Source: JAWXTS01 sp044433305 (GTDB taxonomy: Bacteria > Bacteroidota > Bacteroidia > Bacteroidales > Rikenellaceae). From it: a DNA stretch of 13,877 bases. Position numbers and translations under genes: made by a program. Positions 1 through 7,316 of the stretch are shown here, one piece after another; position 1 is the first letter of the stretch, and each line of letters starts with the position of its first letter. The DNA lies in the NCBI GenBank assembly GCA_044433305.1, contig JAWXTS010000044.1:1-13877 (forward strand), given 5' to 3'. Below the pieces are notes generated by a model. That model had not been told where the DNA came from, ran no database searches, and saw only the letters and a program-made list of their open reading frames with translations.

Positions 1-432
1 AGCCTCCACACCATAGGCACCGATATTCTGTATAGGAGCAGCACCAACAAAGCCCGGAATAAGGGATAGATTCTCTAGCCCCCACAAGTTATTGTTTACG
101 CTCCATGCCACAAAATCGTCCCACTCGACACCAGCCCCCACTCTAACCTGAGTTTTTGGGCCGCTATTACCTATTATATCTATACTGTTCATTGTGGGGT
201 GAAGTACCACACCTTTATAATTGTCGCAGAACAGAATGTTGTTGGCTCCGCTAACCACCATATATTCTCCGCCTCTACACACATAGGGCGTCTGGGCAAA
301 TTTTTCTAGGGTCTCCACACTGTCAACCTCTAAAAAACCTGCTGCCATTACGTCTATACCGAAACTATTTCTCAACTTAAAGTTGGTTTGTATGCCAACG
401 TGGGCACTCTGAAAATCGAAGTCCAAATCCAT
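1..432 (-). CDS. murB: UDP-N-acetylenolpyruvoylglucosamine reductase MurB, N-terminal part (C-terminus beyond left edge)
   Basis: MurB is the cytosolic FAD enzyme that reduces UDP-GlcNAc-enolpyruvate to UDP-MurNAc with NADPH, the second committed step of peptidoglycan synthesis. The leftward frame opens with ATG at 432 and stays open to base 1, giving 144 residues of a family usually near 300-350. Residues 22-30 read NSFGIDVMA, the MurB N-terminal signature. Residues 119-142 carry the block LENLSLIPG...QNIGAYG, which matches the E. coli-type (type I) enzyme almost word for word. One oddity is the FAD-pyrophosphate loop, usually GxGSN, which reads SGANN at 61-65. The gene is divergent from the V-ATPase operon and shares its 179-nt upstream region. 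The start fits the conserved N-terminus and lies just below a promoter-like box. Family assignment is very secure; activity is not tested by this fragment. Confidence 0.96.
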   Translation of the reverse strand, partial: MDLDFDFQSAHVGIQTNFKLRNSFGIDVMAAGFLEVDSVETLEKFAQTPYVCRGGEYMVVSGANNILFCDNYKGVVLHPTMNSIDIIGNSGPKTQVRVGAGVEWDDFVAWSVNNNLWGLENLSLIPGFVGAAPIQNIGAYGVEA

Positions 433-448
433 AACGAAAAATAAATAA

Positions 449-456
449 CAAATATA
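449..456 (-). promoter_or_regulatory. Possible murB promoter -7 box
   Basis: On the minus strand this reads TATATTTG, an exact fit to the Bacteroidota -7 form TAnnTTTG. It would place transcription start about 10 nt before the murB ATG at 432. No clear TTTG-like -33 box lies at the usual distance (the best is a poor match near 477-480), and the area is AT-rich, so a chance match is possible. Confidence 0.35.
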
Positions 457-528
457 CTTATTTATTTAGGAAGTATAACATTTTTTAAATTCTTTTTATC
501 TTTGATGTAAAAAGTTAATAGATATTGC

Positions 529-559
529 TTTTAATTCATAAATTTTATTTATATCTTTG
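529..559 (+). promoter_or_regulatory. Candidate promoter of the DUF4301/V-ATPase operon
   Basis: TATCTTTG at 552-559 fits the Bacteroidota -7 consensus TAnnTTTG, and TTTT at 529-532, one base off TTTG, lies 19 nt upstream. Transcription would begin near 566, giving a leader of about 45 nt before the ATG at 612. A second exact TATCTTTG occurs at 497-504 but has no convincing -33 partner; it could be a second start. No Shine-Dalgarno sequence precedes 612, as is usual in this phylum. Confidence 0.5.
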
Positions 560-611
560 ACACAAGCAAAGTATTTTTTATGATGAACTAACCTAAAAAC
601 CTTATAAATTT

Positions 612-2081
612 ATGTTCACAACAGACGATCTACAACAAATCGAATCTTACGGAATAGACATAAAAACCGTAGAAGATCAGATAGATAAATTTTGTAACGG
701 CTTTCCTTTTCTAAATGTCGAAAAGGCAGCGGTCAATGGTGAGGGCATCTTAATTAATGACCAAGCTAAAACCCAAGAACTCATAAACCTTTATCAAAGT
801 AAGGTCAACGACCTTAAGATAGTTAAGTTTATTCCAGCATCTGGTGCAGCCACTCGTATGTTCAAGGACCTATACTCTTTCCTTGATTCTGACAAGATGA
901 ATAGTGCCACAGAAACTACTATCGACAAGATACAAAACTTTGCTTTCTACAAATCACTTAAGGCAACACTATCCGAGGAACCTTGTGCTCGTGAGATTAT
1001 CGAGAAAATAATCGAACCTCAGGGACTAGAGTACGGCTCTCTGCCAAAAGCTCTTATCGAATTCCACAATTATGAGAAAGGTGCACGCACAGCATTCGAA
1101 GAACATTTCTGCGAGGGTGCTCAGTATGCCGCATCAAAAGACAATGCCGTAAACCTTCACTTTACAGTATCTCCAGAACACAAAAGTCGCTTTGTGGCCC
1201 TAGCCGAGAAAATCACTTCTTCTCTAGAGGCAGCCTATGGAGTTAAATATAATGTCAGCTACTCTGAACAATTAGAGTCTACAAATACAATCGCTGTAAA
1301 CAACGACAATACTCCGTTCAGAAACTCTGACGGCACCTTATTATTTAGACCTGCTGGCCACGGTGCCCTAATTGCAAATCTAGATGCAATAGATGCAGAT
1401 CTAATATTTATAAAAAATATAGACAATGTTGCGCCAGATTCACTAAAGGCCGACACTATTAAATATAAAAAGATTCTTGCGGGAACACTGCTCGAAGTTC
1501 AAGGCAAATGCTTCGACTACCTTAACAAACTAGATCAAAGTCCTAAATGTGGTAAATTGCTAAAAGAGATTGAAGCATTCATAGAACAAGATCTTATGTA
1601 TAAGGTATCAAGCGACGTCAAAGAGCTTGAGGGCGAACTACTATCTACGGCACTACGCACCATCCTTGAAAGACCTATACGCGTTTGCGGCATGGTTCGC
1701 AACGAGGGTGAGGCTGGCGGTGGCCCATTCTGGGTCCTTAATGGCGATGGTAGCAAGAGCCTACAAATTGCTGAGCCATCACAGATTGCTCCAGACAAAG
1801 CACACCTACTTACCGACGGTACTCACTTCAACCCAGTAGATTTGGTTTGCGCAACAAAGAACTACAAAGGCGAGAAGTATGAGCTTCAGAAATATGTAGA
1901 CCCTCAAACTGGATTTATCTCAGGCAAGTCTAAGGACGGACGCGAGCTTAAGGCTCTAGAGCTTCCAGGCTTGTGGAATGGTGCTATGTCAAATTGGAAC
2001 ACCCTATTCGTGGAGGTTCCTGTATCTACATTTAGCCCTGTAAAATCTGTGGTTGACCTACTACGCCCGCAACATCAATAG
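612..2081 (+). CDS. DUF4301 family protein, probable UDP-sugar pyrophosphorylase-like nucleotidyltransferase
   Basis: This is a 489-residue soluble protein with no signal peptide or membrane segment. It belongs to the Bacteroidota family DUF4301, which I recognise from blocks such as PASGAATRMFKD (75-86). The motif order resembles UDP-glucose/UDP-sugar pyrophosphorylases: a glycine-rich TRM loop (75-86), LPKALIEFH (144-152, like the PK motif), RPAGHGAL (246-253, like the PxGHGD uridine loop), IFIKNIDN (265-272, like the NSDNLG metal/sugar motif), and VPVSTFSPVKSVVDLL (469-484). The last closely follows the family's VPRSRFLPVKTTSDLL, with K478 at the place of the phosphate-binding lysine. I infer a nucleotidyltransferase fold; the substrate is unknown. 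Other conserved-looking blocks are VCGMVRNEGEAGGGPFW (358-374) and THFNPVDLVC (404-413). The gene leads the V-ATPase string, 30 nt before subunit E. DUF4301 membership is secure; the enzymatic role is inference. Confidence 0.88.
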   Translation: MFTTDDLQQIESYGIDIKTVEDQIDKFCNGFPFLNVEKAAVNGEGILINDQAKTQELINLYQSKVNDLKIVKFIPASGAATRMFKDLYSFLDSDKMNSATETTIDKIQNFAFYKSLKATLSEEPCAREIIEKIIEPQGLEYGSLPKALIEFHNYEKGARTAFEEHFCEGAQYAASKDNAVNLHFTVSPEHKSRFVALAEKITSSLEAAYGVKYNVSYSEQLESTNTIAVNNDNTPFRNSDGTLLFRPAGHGALIANLDAIDADLIFIKNIDNVAPDSLKADTIKYKKILAGTLLEVQGKCFDYLNKLDQSPKCGKLLKEIEAFIEQDLMYKVSSDVKELEGELLSTALRTILERPIRVCGMVRNEGEAGGGPFWVLNGDGSKSLQIAEPSQIAPDKAHLLTDGTHFNPVDLVCATKNYKGEKYELQKYVDPQTGFISGKSKDGRELKALELPGLWNGAMSNWNTLFVEVPVSTFSPVKSVVDLLRPQHQ

Positions 2082-2111
2082 ACAATAAATAACCAAAAAA
2101 TATATACAGAA

Positions 2112-2732
2112 ATGGAAAACAAACTTGAGCAATTAACACAGAAGCTCTACAACGAAGGACTTGAGAAAGGACGTTCAGAGGCTGAGGCACTAACCACTGC
2201 AGCCAAAGAACAAGCAGCAAGCATCGTTGCAGAAGCAGAAGCAAAAGCAGCAGACATCGTAAAGAAAGCCGTACAAAAGGCTGAAGATACTGCTAAAAAC
2301 TCTCAGACTGAGATTGCCATGGCAGCACGCCAAGCAATCAACACCCTGAAACAGCAAATCGAAGGAATCATTGTCACTAAAAGTGTTAAGGCAGAAACTA
2401 GCAAAATAGCTTCTGACCCAGCATTTATTAAAGACATGCTTATTGCAGTAGCCCAGAACTGGAATAGCCAGTCAGGTGGAAAAATTGAGCTCAAGGCTAT
2501 GTTACCAGAGAAACAAAAAGCTGGTCTTGAAAAGCTTGTTAGCAGCGCAGTTCAGAAAGAACTTCAAGGTTCAATGGAAATCAACTTTGACGCAGCAACA
2601 GCTAGCGGATTCAAAGTTATGCCTAAAGACGGTGGCTTCTACGTTAGCTTTAGCGAAGAGAGCTTCGAGGCACTAATCAAAGAATACCTTCGTCCAGCAG
2701 CTTCACAAATGCTATTCGAAACAGCAAAATAA
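2112..2732 (+). CDS. atpE: V-type ATP synthase/ATPase subunit E (peripheral stalk)
   Basis: Subunit E forms the peripheral stalk that holds the A3B3 head against the membrane part. The 206-residue protein has the expected two parts. Residues about 1-80 are charged and alanine/glutamate-rich, with KLYNEGLEKGRSEAEAL followed by repeated AEAEAKAADIVKKA-like heptads, predicting a long coiled coil. Residues about 95-206 form a compact domain ending in the typical YLRPAASQMLFE-like tail. It begins 30 nt after the DUF4301 gene and ends 7 nt before the DUF2764 gene. In most A/V-ATPases E pairs with subunit G/H; no such gene is present here, so E may pair with itself or with a partner encoded elsewhere. 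Length and operon position both fit subunit E. Confidence 0.9.
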   Translation: MENKLEQLTQKLYNEGLEKGRSEAEALTTAAKEQAASIVAEAEAKAADIVKKAVQKAEDTAKNSQTEIAMAARQAINTLKQQIEGIIVTKSVKAETSKIASDPAFIKDMLIAVAQNWNSQSGGKIELKAMLPEKQKAGLEKLVSSAVQKELQGSMEINFDAATASGFKVMPKDGGFYVSFSEESFEALIKEYLRPAASQMLFETAK

Positions 2733-2739
2733 CAAGATT

Positions 2740-3591
2740 ATGGCAAAACAATATTATTGCCTTGTTGCCGGTCTAAAAGAATATGCCATTGACGGCGAGA
2801 ACAAAGGGCTTGAGATAAGCGAGATAAAAGAGGAGATAGCAGAACAGCTATCTAAATCTGATGCGCGCGCAGTTGAGCTACTTTACTCGTTCTACGACAT
2901 AGAAAATATAATCAACATCATAAAGGGTAAGACAACCTTCAACTCACTAGGTAACTTCTCGCAAGAGCAGCTTACAGAAGAGGTTTCAAAACCCGAGCTT
3001 CTACCTAGCTTTATATCAGACATAGTAATAAGCTATGCTAATAAAGACAGCGACGGAGTCAATGACGATTTGGACATAGACCTAAACGACACTATCGAGC
3101 GTAACCTGTGGACAGCATACTATAAAGAATGTGCAAAGTCAAAATGTTCTTTCCTACGCAAGTGGGGTGAGTTTGACTTAAACCTTCGCAATATATGTGC
3201 CGCCTACACAGCCCGCAAGAGTGGCCTTTCGGCTGCCGATATAGTGGTTGGCAACAACGACATAACTCAAGCGATAGCCAAAAGCTCATCAGCAGACTTT
3301 GGCCTTAAAAACGAAATTACTGACCTCGAAAAGCTTATAGCGACACTCGACGACAGCAATATCCTAGAGAAAGAACATCGTCTAGATATGATGCGCTGGA
3401 GCGAAGCAGAAGAAATCTCAACTTTCGACTACTTCAATATCAATACCGTTATGGCTTACCTTGTGAAGGTAAATCTTATATGGCGTTGGAAACAACTCGA
3501 CCGCGAGCGTGGACAACAGATGTTTAATAAACTATTGGGCGAACTCTCAGGCAAGGACATTGTTGAGGCTGCCTCAAAACGTGAAGATTAA
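2740..3591 (+). CDS. DUF2764 family protein, likely subunit C-like component of the V-type ATPase
   Basis: This is a 283-residue soluble protein rich in predicted helix, of the DUF2764 family found in V-ATPase operons of Bacteroidota and in the same slot as the unnamed gene between E and A in chlamydial operons. Three places look like subunit C (the funnel joining the central rotor to the membrane ring): YDIENIINIIKGK (52-64), FDLNLRNICAAYTARK (145-160), and a C-terminal INTVMAYLVKVNLIWRW (234-250). They recall the D..N......R repeats and the C-terminal 'YLL..E.R..R' helix of A/V-type subunit C. No subunit C gene is otherwise visible. It lies 7 nt after subunit E and 12 nt before subunit A, so it is surely co-expressed with the ATPase. 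The DUF family call is firm. The subunit C role is inference; a separate assembly or stalk factor is the main alternative. Confidence 0.85.
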   Translation: MAKQYYCLVAGLKEYAIDGENKGLEISEIKEEIAEQLSKSDARAVELLYSFYDIENIINIIKGKTTFNSLGNFSQEQLTEEVSKPELLPSFISDIVISYANKDSDGVNDDLDIDLNDTIERNLWTAYYKECAKSKCSFLRKWGEFDLNLRNICAAYTARKSGLSAADIVVGNNDITQAIAKSSSADFGLKNEITDLEKLIATLDDSNILEKEHRLDMMRWSEAEEISTFDYFNINTVMAYLVKVNLIWRWKQLDRERGQQMFNKLLGELSGKDIVEAASKRED

Positions 3592-3603
3592 AAAACTAAA
3601 GAT

Positions 3604-5364
3604 ATGAATAATACTACAAAAGGAAAAGTAGTCGGCATTATCTCTAATATCGTTATCGTACAGGTCGATGGACCAGTAAGTCAGAATGAGATTTGCCATG
3701 TATACCTCGAGGACATCAAGCTGATGGCCGAGGTTATCAAAATCAATGGAGACAAAGCGTATGTGCAGGTTTTTGACAGCACACGTGGACTAAAAGTTGG
3801 CAACGAGGTTATCTTCGCAGGCCACATGCTTGAAGTAACTCTAGGCCCTGGTATTCTATCAAAAAACTATGATGGACTACAAAATGACCTTGAGAAAATG
3901 GATGGCCTATTCATCAATAGAGGTAGCACCACAGAGCCTTTCGACTTTGAACAAAAATGGGACTTTACTCCACTTGCAAAAGTAGGTGACAAGGTTACTG
4001 CAGGTTCATGGATTGGTGAGGTTAAAGAGAACTGGGTTAGCCACAAGATTATGGTACCTTTCACTGCAAAAGGTGAGTACACTATAACTGAGGTTAGCGC
4101 GGCAGGCAGCTACAAAACTACTGACACGATGGCAGTTATCAAAAATGCTGCTGGCGATGAGATTACAGTTACTATGGTTCAGAAATGGCCTGTTAAGAAG
4201 ACCATTACTGCCTATAAAGATAAACCAAGACCATCACGCGTTATGGAAACTGGTGTTCGCGCTATCGACACCTTCAACCCTATCGCTGAGGGAGGTACAG
4301 GATTCATCCCTGGACCATTCGGTGCAGGTAAGACCGTGCTTCAGCATGCCATCTCAAAACAAGCTGATGCCGACCTTATCATCATGATTGCTTGTGGCGA
4401 GCGTGCCAACGAGGTTGTGGAAATCTTCGCTGAGTTCCCTCACCTTGACGACCCTCACACAGGTCACAAACTTATGGAGCGTACAACCATCATCTGTAAC
4501 ACGTCTAACATGCCAGTTGCGGCACGTGAGGCTTCTGTATATACAGGTATGGCTATCGGTGAGTACTATCGCGCTATGGGACTTAAGGTTCTTATCCTTG
4601 CTGACTCAACATCACGTTGGGCACAGGCTCTTCGTGAGATGTCTAACCGTCTTGAGGAGCTTCCAGGACAGGATGCCTTCCCTATGGACCTTTCATCTAT
4701 CATCTCTAACTTCTATGCTCGCGCAGGATACGTTATCTTGAATAATGGCCAGAGCGGTTCTATCACCTTTATGGGTACGGTATCACCAGCGGGTGGTAAC
4801 CTTAAGGAGCCAGTTACTGAGTCTACTAAGAAAGCTGCACGTTGTTTCTACGCCCTATCTCAGGGTCGTGCCGACAGTAAACGTTATCCAGCTATCGACC
4901 CTCTAGACAGCTACTCAAAATACTTGGAGTATCCAGAAATCATGGACTATTTGAGCGAGAAGATTGATAGCTCATGGGTTGAGAAAGTGAATAAAGGTAA
5001 GACTATCGTTCTACGTGGTAAGGAGGCTAACGAGCAAATCAACATCTTGGGTGATGATAGTGTTCCTGTTGAGTATCACGAGAGATTCTGGAAAGCAGAG
5101 CTTATCGACTTTGTTATCTTGCAGCAAGATGCCTTTGATGACATTGATGCCAACACACCTATCGAACGCCAGAAATACATGTACGACATGGTTATTGACA
5201 TCTGCGAGAAGAAGCTATCGTTTATCGACTTTGAGGACTGTGTAAACTACTTCAAGAAACTGATAAACACGTTCAAACAGATGAACTATGCTGAATTTAA
5301 TAGCGACAGATTTAACGACTATCGCAAACAGATTGACGAACTCGTGGCAACAAAAGCCGCATAG
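3604..5364 (+). CDS. atpA: V-type ATP synthase/ATPase catalytic subunit A
   Basis: Subunit A carries the catalytic nucleotide site of the A3B3 ring and couples ATP hydrolysis or synthesis to rotation. The 586 residues are the normal length. The order is an N-terminal beta-barrel (about 1-75), the A-specific 'bulge' insertion (about 110-200), the nucleotide-binding core, and a helical C-terminus. Visible motifs are Walker A GPFGAGKT at 237-244, GER at 265-267 with the catalytic glutamate E266, Walker B LKVLILAD at 327-334, and STSRWAQALRE just after it. The serine usual in many archaeal P-loops (GPFGSGKT) is alanine here, and GERANE replaces GERGNE. Both are features I associate with the spirochaete/chlamydia/Bacteroidota branch rather than signs of decay. 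The gene sits 12 nt after the DUF2764 gene and 12 nt before subunit B. The assignment is certain. Confidence 0.98.
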   Translation: MNNTTKGKVVGIISNIVIVQVDGPVSQNEICHVYLEDIKLMAEVIKINGDKAYVQVFDSTRGLKVGNEVIFAGHMLEVTLGPGILSKNYDGLQNDLEKMDGLFINRGSTTEPFDFEQKWDFTPLAKVGDKVTAGSWIGEVKENWVSHKIMVPFTAKGEYTITEVSAAGSYKTTDTMAVIKNAAGDEITVTMVQKWPVKKTITAYKDKPRPSRVMETGVRAIDTFNPIAEGGTGFIPGPFGAGKTVLQHAISKQADADLIIMIACGERANEVVEIFAEFPHLDDPHTGHKLMERTTIICNTSNMPVAAREASVYTGMAIGEYYRAMGLKVLILADSTSRWAQALREMSNRLEELPGQDAFPMDLSSIISNFYARAGYVILNNGQSGSITFMGTVSPAGGNLKEPVTESTKKAARCFYALSQGRADSKRYPAIDPLDSYSKYLEYPEIMDYLSEKIDSSWVEKVNKGKTIVLRGKEANEQINILGDDSVPVEYHERFWKAELIDFVILQQDAFDDIDANTPIERQKYMYDMVIDICEKKLSFIDFEDCVNYFKKLINTFKQMNYAEFNSDRFNDYRKQIDELVATKAA

Positions 5365-5376
5365 ATTATCATAATT

Positions 5377-6699
5377 ATGGAGACAAAAGCATTTCAAAAG
5401 ATATATACCAAAATTGAGAACATCACCAAAGCCACAGTAACACTTCGTGCTGAGGGCGTGGGCAACGATGAGCTTGCAACAGTAGGCGGACAGTTGGCAC
5501 AGGTGGTAAAAATTGGTAATGGAGAGGTTACTCTTCAGGTGTTTGCCGGTACCGAGGGTATCGCAACAAATGCTGAGGTTATCTTCCTTGGCGAACCACC
5601 AAAATTGAAAGTCGGAGACCAGCTTGCAGGTCGCTTCTTCAACGCCTATGGCCAACCTATGGAAGGTGGCGTTGGCATCGAGGGCGAGGAGCGCGAGATT
5701 GGTGGACCTACGGTAAACCCTTTCCGTCGTATTCAGCCATCAGAGCTTATCGCAACTGGTATCGCTGGTATCGACCTTAACAACACCATCGTTTCTGGAC
5801 AGAAGATTCCATTCTTTGCTGACCCAGACCAACCTTACAATCAGGTTATGGCAATGGTGGCACTACGTGCTAAGGCAGACAAGATTATCTTGGGTGGTAT
5901 GGGTATGACCAATGACGACTTCCTATATTACAAACAAGTATTTGAGAACGCCGGAGCATTGGACCGTATCGTCAGCTTCGTAAATACTACTGACAACCCA
6001 CCAGTTGAGCGTCTGTTGGTTCCAGATATGGCACTTACAGCAGCCGAGTACTTCGCAGTGGACAAAGGCGAGAAGGTTCTAGTTCTTCTTACCGACATGA
6101 CACTATACTCAGATGCCCTTGCCATTGTAAGTAACCGTATGGATCAGATTCCATCTAAAGATAGTATGCCAGGTTCATTGTACTCTGACCTTGCAAAAAT
6201 CTATGAGAAAGCCGTGCAGTTGCCAAATGGCGGTTCTATAACTATTATCGCAGTTACTACCCTATCAGGTGGAGATATCACTCACGCGGTGCCAGATAAT
6301 ACAGGTTATATCACCGAGGGTCAGTTGTTCCTACGTAACGACTCTGACACAGGTAAGGTTATCGTTGACCCATTCCGTTCATTGTCACGTTTGAAACAGC
6401 TTGTTATCGGTAAGCAAACTCGCGAGGACCACCCTCAGGTTATGAATGCCGCAGTACGTCTATATGCTGATGCTGCAAGTGCTAAGACAAAACTTGAAAA
6501 TGGTTTCGACCTTTCAGACTATGACGAGCGTACTCTATCTTTCGCTAAGGAATACTCAGAGGCGTTGCTTGCTATTGACGTAAATATTGACGTTACCGAG
6601 ATGCTTGACACAGCTTGGAGACTATTCTCTAAGTACTTCAAACAAAGCGAGGTAACAATCAAGGATACACTGGTTGAAAAATACTGGCCTAAAAACTAA
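5377..6699 (+). CDS. atpB: V-type ATP synthase/ATPase regulatory subunit B
   Basis: Subunit B alternates with A in the head ring; it binds nucleotide at the interface but does not catalyse. The 440-residue protein has the B-type core: GIDLNNTIVSGQKIPFFAD at 131-149 in place of a Walker A loop, VLVLLTDMTLYSDAL at 234-248, and LYSDLAKIYE at 268-277. SLSRL at 335-339 carries R338, at the place of the arginine that reaches into the A-subunit catalytic site in Enterococcus hirae NtpB. The usual GRRGYPGYMYTDLA stretch is changed to PSKDSMPGSLYSDLA (259-273), as expected for the divergent bacterial branch. The missing P-loop is normal for B. The gene is 12 nt after subunit A and 8 nt before subunit D. 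The assignment is certain. Confidence 0.98.
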   Translation: METKAFQKIYTKIENITKATVTLRAEGVGNDELATVGGQLAQVVKIGNGEVTLQVFAGTEGIATNAEVIFLGEPPKLKVGDQLAGRFFNAYGQPMEGGVGIEGEEREIGGPTVNPFRRIQPSELIATGIAGIDLNNTIVSGQKIPFFADPDQPYNQVMAMVALRAKADKIILGGMGMTNDDFLYYKQVFENAGALDRIVSFVNTTDNPPVERLLVPDMALTAAEYFAVDKGEKVLVLLTDMTLYSDALAIVSNRMDQIPSKDSMPGSLYSDLAKIYEKAVQLPNGGSITIIAVTTLSGGDITHAVPDNTGYITEGQLFLRNDSDTGKVIVDPFRSLSRLKQLVIGKQTREDHPQVMNAAVRLYADAASAKTKLENGFDLSDYDERTLSFAKEYSEALLAIDVNIDVTEMLDTAWRLFSKYFKQSEVTIKDTLVEKYWPKN

Positions 6700-6707
6700 T
6701 TTGCATA

Positions 6708-7316
6708 ATGGCTATCAAGTTCCAATATAATAAGACATCGCTCAACGATCTAGACAAGCAACTTAAGATTCGTACGCGTGCGCTCCCAACCATCAAAAGT
6801 AAGGAGTCTGCACTACGTGTGGAGGTTAAGAAAGCTAAGGATTCTGTCGAGCAGTACAATGAACGTATCGACGAGCTAGTAGCGCAATACGACTATATGG
6901 TCGCGCTATGGGGTGAGTTCGATAGGGAGCTGATAGGGGTTAAAGATGTTGTTCCTACTCTTTCGAAGATTGCCGGAGTTAAAATTGCTTCGCTAAAAGA
7001 AATCATCTTCGAGCAAAAAGAATATGACATGTTTAGCTATCCTGTATGGACGGCAGACGGCATAGCTCTACTTAAAGAGCTAGCTAAAGAAGGTATAGAA
7101 CGTGAATTTCTACTTCACAAGACAGCCCTTCTTGATAGAGCCCGTAAGAAAACTACTCAAAAGGTGAACCTCTACGAAAAGGTACAAATACCTGGATATG
7201 AGGACGCTATACGTAAAATCAAACGTTTCTTAGAGGATGAGGAAAACCTTTCTAAGTCATCTCAGAAAATCGTTAAAACAAGACACAGTCAACAAGAAGA
7301 GGAGGGCGCGCTATGA
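6708..7316 (+). CDS. atpD: V-type ATP synthase/ATPase subunit D (central rotor shaft)
   Basis: Subunit D is the central shaft that turns inside the A3B3 head, the counterpart of F-type gamma. The 202-residue protein has the expected long N- and C-terminal helices: a basic, heptad-like N-terminus with NKTSLNDLDKQLKIRTRALP (8-27), and a C-terminal helix VNLYEKVQIPGYEDAIRKIK (153-172) that matches the family's 'VNALE...IP' pattern. A shorter middle portion (about 75-140) would form the tip. The gene starts 8 nt after subunit B, and its stop overlaps the start of subunit I (ATGA), a usual sign of translational coupling. In other V-ATPases D is capped by subunit F; no F gene is seen next to it. 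Confidence 0.95.
   Translation: MAIKFQYNKTSLNDLDKQLKIRTRALPTIKSKESALRVEVKKAKDSVEQYNERIDELVAQYDYMVALWGEFDRELIGVKDVVPTLSKIAGVKIASLKEIIFEQKEYDMFSYPVWTADGIALLKELAKEGIEREFLLHKTALLDRARKKTTQKVNLYEKVQIPGYEDAIRKIKRFLEDEENLSKSSQKIVKTRHSQQEEEGAL

Noticed and set aside
5215..5655. Antisense open frame of 146 codons across the subunit A/B junction
   Set aside because: It lies opposite two certain, highly conserved genes, has no promoter or family motif, and is explained by codon bias of the sense strand.
5377..6699. Missing Walker A loop in subunit B as a sign of decay
   Set aside because: Non-catalytic B subunits normally lack a P-loop; the rest of the core and R338 are intact.
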